From Firmicutes bacterium UBA3920 (GTDB taxonomy: Bacteria; Bacillota; Clostridia; Caldicoprobacterales; Xylanivirgaceae), in NCBI GenBank assembly GCA_002386065.1, contig DGES01000045.1:1-7354 (forward strand): DNA of 7,354 nt, in the 5' to 3' direction. Below, piece by piece: positions 1 through 5,976 of the stretch. The notes under the pieces were generated by a model. The model was given only the letters and a program-made list of their open reading frames with translations. It was not told the origin of the DNA and did no database searches. A program made the translations under genes and the position numbers. The number at the start of each line of letters is the position of its first letter. The first letter of the stretch is position 1.

Positions 1-2
1 CA

Positions 3-209
<207 letters not shown>

Positions 210-250
210 ACCTAATTATCTCCAACAGGGATAAGTATAGTATTAGCGCA

Positions 251-1069
251 ATGTGTAAGTTTCTTAAGGTACCAAGAAGTCTTGTCTATTACCATATTAA
301 TAATAGGCAAAAAGCTAACAAGACTTCTAAAGAAGAAGTAAAACTTGAAAATGCAGTTATTAGAATATTTAGGGAAAGCAGAAACAATTATGGAACCAGA
401 AAGATTAAGAAACAGCTAGAGCGAGAGGGAATAAGGGTATCTAGGCGTAAAATAGGTCACATCATGAAGAAGTATGCACTGGTATCCAATTATACTGTAG
501 CCCAGTACAAGGTGAGTAGACAGAATTGTAATGAGGACAGAATAGCAAATACAGTTAATAGGGAGTTTAAAAATAGGGATAAGCTAGAGGTAGTTGTTAG
601 CGACCTTACCTATGTAAGAGTGAATGGCCAGTGGTCGTATATATGTGTTTTGTTAGATTTGCATAATAAAGAGATCATAGGTTATTCCGTTGGCAAAAAT
701 AAAACCGCAGAACTTGTATATAAGGCATTTCTTAATTGTAGATATCCCTTGACAGAGATCAAGATATTCCATACAGATAGAGGCAATGAGTTTAAAAATA
801 AATTGATCGATGAAGTGATAGATGTCTTTGGAATAGAGAGGTCCTTGAGTAATAAGGGTTGTCCCTATGATAATGCGGTTGCTGAAAGCCTATACAATAT
901 ATTAAAAACAGAGTTTATAAAGGGTAATGAATTTGATAATCTAGAGCATCTGTATGTAGAGCTAGCTGATTATATAAATTGGTACAACAATCACAGACTG
1001 CATGGTTCACTAAATTATCTTACCCCAATGGAATATAAGGAAAAAGCAAGTGAGTCTAATAGGTTTTAA
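251..1069 (+). CDS. IS3-family transposase OrfB (DDE integrase)
   Basis: This is the catalytic transposase subunit, which cuts and joins DNA at the element ends. Residues 1-95 form the HTH_21-type region (YYHINNRQ, NNYGTRKIKKQLEREGIRVS), and residues 108-265 the rve integrase core. The DDE triad is visible: D118 in VVSDLTYV, D176 in FHTDRGNEF and E212 in DNAVAESLYNILKTE. There are 35 residues between the last two, the classic D(35)E spacing. The C-terminal YINWYNNHRLHGSLNYLTP is the family hallmark. No good ribosome-binding site precedes the ATG at 251, and the frame is open from 170, so the working protein is most likely an OrfAB frameshift fusion joined near 200-206. No frameshifts or stops were seen. 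Confidence 0.93.
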   Translation: MCKFLKVPRSLVYYHINNRQKANKTSKEEVKLENAVIRIFRESRNNYGTRKIKKQLEREGIRVSRRKIGHIMKKYALVSNYTVAQYKVSRQNCNEDRIANTVNREFKNRDKLEVVVSDLTYVRVNGQWSYICVLLDLHNKEIIGYSVGKNKTAELVYKAFLNCRYPLTEIKIFHTDRGNEFKNKLIDEVIDVFGIERSLSNKGCPYDNAVAESLYNILKTEFIKGNEFDNLEHLYVELADYINWYNNHRLHGSLNYLTPMEYKEKASESNRF

Positions 1070-1102
1070 GATAAAGATGTGATGAATTTGTGATTCTATG
1101 GC

Positions 1103-1178
1103 AAGATTGCCTTTGGCTTTGTCAAGGGCGAGTGCAGCGAGTTCATTTTACCCTTGACAAAGCCAAAAAAGCAATCTT
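1103..1178 (+). repeat. long inverted repeat (hairpin) between orfB and the IS right end
   Basis: The arms at 1103-1128 and 1151-1178 match almost perfectly (AAGATTGC-CTTTGGCTTTGTCAAGGG against its complement, with a 2-base bulge), enclosing a 22-base loop. A second short pair, ATGAATTT at 1082-1089 and AAATTCAT at 1191-1198, could extend the structure. No T-run follows, so it is not a standard terminator. It may block read-through transcription into or out of the element, or it may be an integral part of the element end. Confidence 0.7.
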
Positions 1179-1229
1179 ATTATTAACAATAAATTCATAC
1201 ACCATTAAATAAATTGTTCGGTTTAAATA

Positions 1230-1249
1230 TGTCCAAAAAAGTGTTGACA
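1230..1249 (+). repeat. right terminal inverted repeat of the IS3-family element
   Basis: TGTCCAAAAAAGTGTTGACA ends in CA. On the other strand it reads TGTCAACACTTTTTTGGACA, the usual look of IS3-family ends (5'-TG...). The position agrees with the point where csx2 coding sequence resumes at 1250. The left copy is outside the window. Confidence 0.75.
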
Positions 1250-1272
1250 TATCAGGGGAATTAAATGATGAT
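1244..1272 (+). promoter_or_regulatory. possible hybrid promoter: IS-end -35 with a -10 in csx2
   Basis: The outermost bases of the IS end are a perfect TTGACA (1244-1249). Exactly 17 bases later, in the target gene, lies GATGAT (1267-1272), a 4/6 match to TATAAT that keeps the important A2 and T6. Outward -35 boxes in IS ends are a known way of switching on neighbouring genes. The -10 is weak, so this is speculative. Confidence 0.25.
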
Positions 1273-1317
1273 GATGAAATAATACTAGATATTACCCATT
1301 CTTTTAGGTATATTCCT

Positions 1318-2472
1318 ATGTTGACATTTATAGTTATAAATTATGCCCGGATCGTTAAGAAATGCAGATTAAGTGCTGTACATTATGGTGCATTCGAAGT
1401 TTTAGGTAACTATAATGATGTAAAAGAGATTCCAATAGAAAAAAGAAATGCACCTATTTTTGATTTAACTTCATTTGTGGATTTATTTGATTGGACTATG
1501 GGAATCGATAGATATCTAGCAACAGGAAATGCTTCTGTAATTGAGAAACTAACAAAAAAAGAGACAAAGAAAATAAACAGATCAATTAAGAAAAGAGTTA
1601 CAAAAGCAGGAAAAGAGGCAGATCCAGCTATTTTATTCAAGGATCCAAAAGCTTTGAACTCCCTGGCAGGGTCAATGAAGAACTTTAACGATGTAGTCCT
1701 TACCTGTAGAGGTCAAGATATTACCAAAGCAGTTTCGGTTCTAAAGAAAGATATAAGTGAAGTAGTTGACGGTGCTGCTAGTGACAAAATAAAGCCATTG
1801 TCACCAATCATAGGAATACTAAAGGAGAGGTTTGATAGATTTAGTCACGATAATGACAAGGTCAATATTATTGAGACTGCTAAGTGGTGTTTAGATAATG
1901 GAATGTACCAGCAAGGACTTACCATACTGCAAGAAGGACTAATTAGCTATCTTTGTAACAAATTCGACATAGATGTACTAAAGGAGGGTGAAAGAAACAA
2001 TATAATTACCTATTCTTATATGATATTCAAAGAATACATAGATGCAGATTGTTTTAAAATTGATATGAAAAGGGAAAAAGCCAACCAGCTTTTCAAACTC
2101 ATATATAGTATGACAGAACCAAGAAATGATATAAATCATGCAGGTTGGAGAAAGGGTCCCGCCAGACCTTCTAAGTTTCCAGATGCACTTAGAGACAATA
2201 TAAAAATAGCTGAATCATTATTATATCACGATACTTTTGAAGACAAGGAAAATCAAGAGAGACAAATGCTATTGATATTCTCCCATGAGCTTACAGATAG
2301 ACAGAAACAAGAGGCCAAAGAAAGACTTGGGATAACAAAATTTTTGGCCTTAGAAGATGAACTTCTGAAAATATGGACAAACATCCCTCCTGAATTAGAT
2401 GATCTGGAAGAATATCTAGATGGAATAATGGAGTGGATTGATTTAAAAGGTAGACCAGGAGACTATGCCTAA
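1318..2472 (+). CDS. csx2: Csx1/Csx2 (TM1812, Cas_DxTHG) family CRISPR-associated protein, truncated, with partial Csx20 domain
   Basis: This is the open stretch that could still be translated. Family members are cyclic-oligoadenylate-activated RNases of type III CRISPR immunity, built from a CARF sensor and a HEPN nuclease. Residues 1-150 are the rear of the CARF region (INYARIVKKCRLSAVHYGAFEV; FNDVVLTCRGQDITKA). Residues ~165-300 are the helical HEPN domain, with the catalytic RX4H motif intact as R269-NDIN-H274. Residues 317-384 are the first half of Csx20. The ATG at 1318 is internal to the ancestral gene and has only a weak AGG upstream (1306-1308). Lacking the front of CARF, any product should have lost normal ligand control. 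No cas10, csm/cmr genes or CRISPR array are in the window. The family call is confident; expression is doubtful. Confidence 0.8.
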   Translation: MLTFIVINYARIVKKCRLSAVHYGAFEVLGNYNDVKEIPIEKRNAPIFDLTSFVDLFDWTMGIDRYLATGNASVIEKLTKKETKKINRSIKKRVTKAGKEADPAILFKDPKALNSLAGSMKNFNDVVLTCRGQDITKAVSVLKKDISEVVDGAASDKIKPLSPIIGILKERFDRFSHDNDKVNIIETAKWCLDNGMYQQGLTILQEGLISYLCNKFDIDVLKEGERNNIITYSYMIFKEYIDADCFKIDMKREKANQLFKLIYSMTEPRNDINHAGWRKGPARPSKFPDALRDNIKIAESLLYHDTFEDKENQERQMLLIFSHELTDRQKQEAKERLGITKFLALEDELLKIWTNIPPELDDLEEYLDGIMEWIDLKGRPGDYA

Positions 2473-2637
2473 GTACAGGGAGACTTTGGAGCTACTGTAA
2501 GTATAGTAAGTCACTGTAAAGCTAAGGGAATTATTCCTGTATATGCTACTACTAGCAGAAGAATACTAGAGGAAAAGATAGGAGAAGAAGTTAGAATCTC
2601 ACGAGAGTTTAGTCATGTAAAGTTTAGGAAGTACTAA
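2266..2637 (+). pseudogene. csx20: Csx20-like domain interrupted by an in-frame TAA
   Basis: The domain begins at MLLIFSHELTDRQKQEAK, passes IWTNIPPELDDLEEYL and GDYA, meets TAA at 2470-2472, then continues in the same frame with VQGDFGATVS, GIIPVYATTSRR and ends EFSHVKFRKY. These blocks follow the order I recall for Csx20, a small protein usually encoded separately beside csx genes. Csx20 has been reported as a ring nuclease that degrades cyclic oligoadenylate; that function is recalled family knowledge, not visible in the sequence. The stop replaces a hydrophobic residue just before the conserved QGDFGAT block, so the truncated form should be inactive. The ATG at 2266 has no convincing ribosome-binding site, which supports a fusion to the HEPN part. 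Confidence 0.68.
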
Positions 2638-2854
2638 CAGTTTCCTGGCTGAGTATTTCTTCATGGAATTTCAACCCATCCAAATAATAGGTTGGAACAT
2701 GGTAGTAATCATATTGATCTGCAATATCAGGATTTTCTACTTTATCAATTATTTCGATATCAAGTTCCCTGTATTCAGGATATTTATCAAAAAGTTCTTC
2801 CATGTAACCTCTGGCCTCTTTACAATAGGGACAAATTGACATGGAGAACATCAA
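2624..2854 (-). CDS. glutaredoxin-like thiol-disulfide protein, probably damaged at both ends
   Basis: This is a small thioredoxin-fold redox protein. The active-site CPYC (C8, C11) follows the first strand (MFSMSI), and the cis-proline loop is VPTYYLDG, as in glutaredoxins. The ends look abnormal. A good ribosome-binding site (AGGGA, 2877-2873) is placed for an ATG at 2865-2863, but that frame hits TGA after four codons. Adding one A to the six-A run (2862-2857) would restore MKKILMFSMSICPYC. As it stands, translation needs the TTG at 2854 or the ATG at 2851. The C-terminus ends in SQETVSTS, apparently lacking the usual final helix, and overlaps the last codons of the csx20 remnant tail to tail. 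It may be a recent pseudogene. Confidence 0.68.
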   Translation of the reverse strand: MMFSMSICPYCKEARGYMEELFDKYPEYRELDIEIIDKVENPDIADQYDYYHVPTYYLDGLKFHEEILSQETVSTS

Positions 2855-2896
2855 AATTTTTTCATTTTTTTGTCCCTATATTCTATAATTTGTATC

Positions 2897-2906
2897 ATTA
2901 TATAAT
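2897..2906. promoter_or_regulatory. palindromic -10 element shared by divergent glutaredoxin and WYL-regulator genes
   Basis: ATTATATAAT is a perfect 10-base palindrome containing TATAAT on both strands (2901-2906 plus; 2902-2897 minus). It sits between the divergent glutaredoxin (start 2854-2865) and WYL-regulator (start 2949) genes, at reasonable distances from both. Good -35 boxes were not found on either side, so activity may be weak or activator-dependent. The regulator could control both genes from here. Confidence 0.35.
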
Positions 2907-2948
2907 AATTGCTGTAGATAAATTATTTTAGTGAAGGGGGCTGATATT

Positions 2949-3950
2949 TTGCTTTATATAGACACTGTAATAGACAATCTACTCTCTGAGCCTATGTACA
3001 GTAAATATTGTAGGTATACTTTTAGGAAAACCACTGTCAAAAACGTATTAAAGCAGATCAACCAAAAGTACAAAAGTAGCTTTGGTGAAAATGTTTTAGA
3101 GGCAGATAAATTAACCTCTGCCATCGAGGAAACTGTAAAATCATATACTAGTGATAAAAAAACTGCGATTGAAGTCTCAAAACGATTAATTAAATTTTTA
3201 GAGGAGGAGCATTCCTTTGATATCGAGATATCCTATCCCCCCATTGACACCTCAAATTCTTTTGAAAGACTGATGTATATTGCTAAGGAGTTGCAGATGT
3301 CAGATAAAACTATTGAGGATTTATCTGATGAATTATGGATTAGTGCAAGAACTTTAGAGAAAGATATAGCTCGTCTGCGTGGCGAGGATGATCCCCTTCA
3401 GGTATGTGGCAAACCCTTTATAGTAGATGAGATGGTAAGGCAAAGAGGAAGAATCCAGTTTACTACAACAGTACATCCCCTGTTCTTGACATTTAATATA
3501 ACACAAGTAATTGCCACTTTAAAAGGATTAAAGCATATGTGTGAAGACCCCATATTAGGGAATTATGCGTTGATATCAGCAAAATCTATTTGGCAACAGC
3601 TATCGGATTATGCCAAGAAAAGAATCTTGTATGTAACGGAACATCTATTGCCTGATGATAAGGATTGGTATCAATCCCTAAATGAACCTATGGACAATCA
3701 TTTTTATACCGAGTACCAATGTAGTCATACTGAAGGTGCAGGTGTATTATCCGATTGCATTAAAAACGGTAAAACCTGCTATATAGAGTATGAAATAAAT
3801 GATGAGGAGACTATCTTTTTGGAAGAATGCTTAGTGGTGCCAGGCTCCTATAATGGGGGAAGCGTAGAGGTTCTTGTAAACGGAAAAGTTAAAACTATAG
3901 ATCTAAAAAGAGTGCGTAGAAGTGCATACAATAAAGAACAGCTTATCTAA
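2949..3950 (+). CDS. WYL-domain transcriptional regulator (HTH + WYL-like C-terminus)
   Basis: This is a probable DNA-binding regulator of the neighbouring genes. The TTG at 2949 is chosen because AAGGGGG (2934-2940) lies 8 bases upstream; the GTG at 2931 is in frame but lacks a ribosome-binding site. From this start the protein has 333 residues. Residues ~108-145 form a helix-turn-helix (DKTIEDLSDELWISARTLEK, then DIARLRGED), as in WYL-family N-termini. A middle block (VHPLFLTFNITQVIATLKGL) is also seen in clostridial WYL proteins. Residues ~265-330 (KNGKTCYIEYEI, VNGKVKTIDLKRVRR) fit the small beta-barrel WYL domain, though the WYL triplet itself is absent. WYL proteins often sense nucleotides or nucleic acid and repress defence operons. 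The cyclotransferase gene follows on the same strand after 79 bases. Confidence 0.62.
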   Translation: MLYIDTVIDNLLSEPMYSKYCRYTFRKTTVKNVLKQINQKYKSSFGENVLEADKLTSAIEETVKSYTSDKKTAIEVSKRLIKFLEEEHSFDIEISYPPIDTSNSFERLMYIAKELQMSDKTIEDLSDELWISARTLEKDIARLRGEDDPLQVCGKPFIVDEMVRQRGRIQFTTTVHPLFLTFNITQVIATLKGLKHMCEDPILGNYALISAKSIWQQLSDYAKKRILYVTEHLLPDDKDWYQSLNEPMDNHFYTEYQCSHTEGAGVLSDCIKNGKTCYIEYEINDEETIFLEECLVVPGSYNGGSVEVLVNGKVKTIDLKRVRRSAYNKEQLI

Positions 3951-3953
3951 AAG

Positions 3954-3970
3954 ATGAAGCCCAGCTTCAT
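3954..3970 (+). repeat. short hairpin just after the WYL gene
   Basis: ATGAAGC (3954-3960) and GCTTCAT (3964-3970) form a perfect 7-bp stem with a 3-base loop, four bases beyond the stop codon. No T-run follows, so it is not a clear terminator. It could protect an mRNA 3' end or be chance. Confidence 0.3.
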
Positions 3971-3979
3971 TAAAGAAAT

Positions 3980-4033
3980 TCATGGGGTATGCTACTATGA
4001 ATACAATAAAACTTTAGGAGGTATATCCCATGA
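3980..4033 (+). promoter_or_regulatory. leader hairpin that could hide the start codon of the cyclotransferase gene
   Basis: TCATGGGGTAT (3980-3990) can pair with ATATCCCATGA (4023-4033): 11 pairs, one of them G-U. The ATG at 4030 lies in the stem, and the ribosome-binding site TTTAGGAGG (4013-4021) lies in the 32-base loop. This geometry would allow translation control by temperature, a protein or a small RNA, but no ligand-binding motif is recognised. Confidence 0.33.
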
Positions 4034-5535
4034 AAAATACTTTTTATCGTCCTGCAGAGGTTGATGTAAATGTCTTCGAGAAGATCGTGGAAAAACTACA
4101 TCAGGATTTAGAAATGCTAATCTCAGGCAAAGTTAGTGATGAGGAAGTTATTGAATATGTTCGGGGCATAATACATCATGCTAAGCCTTTACCTGATAAC
4201 AGGGATATGGTATTTTGGGGACAAGGTGATCCTAGATCTATGCCTGCTGATGCTAGAGTAGATTTTTTCTATACTCCCACTTACATCACCGTATCATTTA
4301 TGATGAGGGCTCTACTGGACATTCCAGAAAAGGTTACACAACTTGATGGTTTTATGGACACCCTAAAAAAAGGCATGCTAGCATGTACAGGTCGCAGTTT
4401 TAAAGGAAGTGGTTACGATACAATAGGCGGTTTATTAGACTGCCTTTCTATATTCGAGTCCATCGATATATCACTCTTCTTACGAGCTTATCCCAAGATG
4501 TGCATTGAGTTTACAGATCTATTTTATTATGCAGTATCATGGTTAAGAAGCATCCTTGAAAAAGGCGAGATTCTCAACGAATGGGGTGTAAGCTATACAG
4601 ATAGGGCTAGGGATTTTCTTAGGAAGCTAGATAGCAGGGATAACAGAATAGTATTTGTTTATGGCACTCTTATGAAAGGTAGAAGAAACCATGAAGCTTT
4701 CCTTAAGAACAGCCGTTTTATAGGAAAGGGTGTATTGGAAGGCTATGCTCTATATGATTTGGGTTCCTATCCTGGCATAAAGGAAAATAGTGATGGTAAG
4801 GTAAAAGGAGAATTATATGAAATAGATATAGTTACTCTGGAAAGGCTAAATTGTCTGGAAGGAGAAGGCATTCTATACAAGTTAAAGGAAGCACCTATCT
4901 TAATAGGAAAGGATAATACTATTAATGCATACATCTACGAGTATTTAGGGGATGTGAAAGATAACCGGTGTATTCCATTTTATCATCAGCCATGGAAAGG
5001 AGAAAAGAAGATGAACAAAAAAGATTATGTATGGTACGTGGGGTATGGGTCTAATATGCTTGAAGAGAGGTTTATGCACTATATAAAAGGCGGTAAATTT
5101 AGAAATAATGGAAGAAATCATAAGCCATGTTCTGATCAGACACCACCAAGGGCAAAAATGCCTTATGAGATTCCTTATAACATGTATTATGGCAATTCAT
5201 CTGGTTCATGGGATAACGGAGGGGTTTCTTTCTTGGATATTACCACTCCAGGGAAAGCATATGGAGTAGCCTATCTAATTAGCAGGGAACAATTTAATCA
5301 TCTATATAAAGAAGAAAACGGTGGCAGAATTCCGCGCCCAGATTCTCCGTGGTACAATACAATTATATCTCTAGGACAATGGGACGGTATTGATGTATTG
5401 ACCATTACAAATAACAGAGTGATTGATAAAAATCCACCAAGTGATCGTTATTTAGAGGTATTAGCTGAAGCTTTAAAAGAATGTTATACCTATTTAAATG
5501 ATAAGGAGATATGGGATTATTTGAAATCGTATTAA
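4030..5535 (+). CDS. three-domain protein: unknown N-terminal domain + two gamma-glutamylcyclotransferase-like domains
   Basis: The start is supported by TAGGAGG (4015-4021), 8 bases before ATG. Residues 1-205 are not recognised; a striking segment is CTGRSFKGSGYDTIGGLLDC (119-138). Residues 207-323 are an AIG2/GGCT-like domain: VFVYGTLMKGRRNHEAF carries the YGTL loop (211-214), and VKGELYEID plus LNCLEG give the family's conserved acidic residue, likely E277. Residues 333-501 are a second GGCT-like domain with WYVGYGSNMLEERF (YGSNM 339-343) and YKEENGG (E428 or E429 as candidate acid). GGCT folds release 5-oxoproline from gamma-glutamyl amines, but many members act on other substrates, so the reaction here is unknown. 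No signal peptide or membrane segment is seen, so it is presumably cytoplasmic. The third domain has its own internal ribosome-binding site and ATG, so the fusion may be recent or dual-expressed. Confidence 0.75.
   Translation: MKNTFYRPAEVDVNVFEKIVEKLHQDLEMLISGKVSDEEVIEYVRGIIHHAKPLPDNRDMVFWGQGDPRSMPADARVDFFYTPTYITVSFMMRALLDIPEKVTQLDGFMDTLKKGMLACTGRSFKGSGYDTIGGLLDCLSIFESIDISLFLRAYPKMCIEFTDLFYYAVSWLRSILEKGEILNEWGVSYTDRARDFLRKLDSRDNRIVFVYGTLMKGRRNHEAFLKNSRFIGKGVLEGYALYDLGSYPGIKENSDGKVKGELYEIDIVTLERLNCLEGEGILYKLKEAPILIGKDNTINAYIYEYLGDVKDNRCIPFYHQPWKGEKKMNKKDYVWYVGYGSNMLEERFMHYIKGGKFRNNGRNHKPCSDQTPPRAKMPYEIPYNMYYGNSSGSWDNGGVSFLDITTPGKAYGVAYLISREQFNHLYKEENGGRIPRPDSPWYNTIISLGQWDGIDVLTITNNRVIDKNPPSDRYLEVLAEALKECYTYLNDKEIWDYLKSY
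4996..5013 (+). promoter_or_regulatory. internal ribosome-binding site and ATG inside the fusion gene
   Basis: AAAGGAG (4996-5002) lies 8 bases before an in-frame ATG (5011-5013; Met328), exactly at the junction between the two cyclotransferase-like domains. Translation from here would give a 174-residue protein MNKKDYVWYVGYGSNM..., a natural full-length GGCT-like protein. It is either a second product or the relic start of a once-separate gene. Confidence 0.5.
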
Positions 5536-5592
5536 TGAGCGGAGTCAAAATTTTGCTCTCAAAGAGATCATATACTTATTTGAAAATGTTAT

Positions 5593-5620
5593 CCTTAAGG
5601 CACAAAAAAACCTAAGGAGG
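5593..5620 (+). promoter_or_regulatory. strong ribosome-binding site of the vWA pseudogene, partly in a hairpin
   Basis: AAGGAGG (5614-5620) lies 8 bases before ATG 5629, an excellent site that marks the old start of the vWA gene. CCTTAAGG (5593-5600) can pair, with one bulge, with CCTAAGG (5611-5617), which would cover part of the site. Confidence 0.45.
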
Positions 5621-5628
5621 ATATAACA

Positions 5629-5920
5629 ATGGAAAAGGGACTAATTGAATTGACATTTATACTAGATTAGAGAGGACCCAAGGTAGAACCGGAAACTGAC
5701 ACCCTGACACCATCGAGGGCTATAATGCAATGTTAAAAAGCAGCAGGATATTAAGGGGAAATGCCGCATTACCACAGTGTTCTTTGACAACAACTATGAA
5801 CTGCTACATGATCGCATTGACATCAGGGCAGTCAGATCAATTATAGAGAAGGAATACCTTGTAGGTTGCACCACAGCACTTCTTGATGCTATGGGCAGAA
5901 CGATTCATTATAGCTATTAG
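5629..5920 (+). pseudogene. vWA-domain protein pseudogene (N-terminal and middle part)
   Basis: Three frames read together give a typical bacterial vWA protein: MEKGLIELTFILD, then a degraded metal-site loop, ETDT, IEGYNAML, then KKQQDIKGKCRITTVFFDNN (5735 onward), LLHDRIDIRAV and TTALLDAMGRTIH. Lesions are: (1) TAG at 5668-5670, where the loop reads D-stop-R-G-P-K instead of the expected DxSxS; (2) an 8-base tandem duplication at 5704-5711; (3) a -1 shift near 5734; (4) the frame ends at TAG 5918-5920 without the C-terminal half. vWA domains bind metal and mediate protein contacts. The strong ribosome-binding site shows it was once well expressed. It follows the cyclotransferase gene by 93 bases on the same strand. 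Confidence 0.8.
5696..5711 (+). repeat. 8-bp tandem duplication CTGACACC x2 that frameshifts the vWA gene
   Basis: CTGACACC at 5696-5703 is repeated directly at 5704-5711. Removing one copy restores ETDT-IEGYN, the expected vWA reading, so this looks like a replication-slippage mutation. Confidence 0.85.
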
Positions 5921-5976
5921 CACACTAGGGTTAATAGATTCTTTCAATTAGTTGGGTTAATCAAAGGGGATATATT

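Larger units (their letters stand above)
1250..2637 (+). pseudogene. csx2-csx20 fused type III CRISPR accessory gene, broken at both ends
   Basis: One frame runs from the IS end through the stop at 2470-2472 to the TAA at 2635-2637. Before the first ATG it already encodes family sequence: DDDEIILDITHSFRYIP (1267-1317), with DITHS as a variant of the DxTHG motif that names this Cas family. The N-terminal part of the CARF domain, probably about 100 residues, is missing because the IS3 element lies there; it may survive on the far side of the element. After the TAA at 2470 the same frame continues with VQGDFGATV and ends in FSHVKFRKY, the conserved end of Csx20. The original gene was therefore one uninterrupted frame covering CARF, HEPN and Csx20. 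One base change (TTA Leu to TAA) explains the internal stop. Confidence 0.8.

Noticed and set aside
1265..1282. Four consecutive ATG codons after an AGGGG, giving MMMMK-stop
   Set aside because: The same bases encode the acidic DDDE stretch of csx2 in another frame; the tiny ORF is a by-product of GAT repeats.
1410..1640. Minus-strand open frame of 76 codons inside csx2
   Set aside because: Low-complexity hydrophobic reading opposite a recognisable Cas gene; antisense shadow.
2473..2637. Separate small gene after the csx2 stop
   Set aside because: No start codon or ribosome-binding site; it is the same frame and the same domain continuing past a nonsense codon.
2692..2931. Plus-strand open frame of 79 codons across the glutaredoxin gene
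   Set aside because: Opposite strand has CPYC and VPTYY motifs; the plus reading has no family features or ribosome-binding site.
5537..5560. GAGC...GCTC around CAAAATTTTG after the cyclotransferase gene as a terminator
   Set aside because: Stem is not continuous, and no T-run follows; too weak to call.
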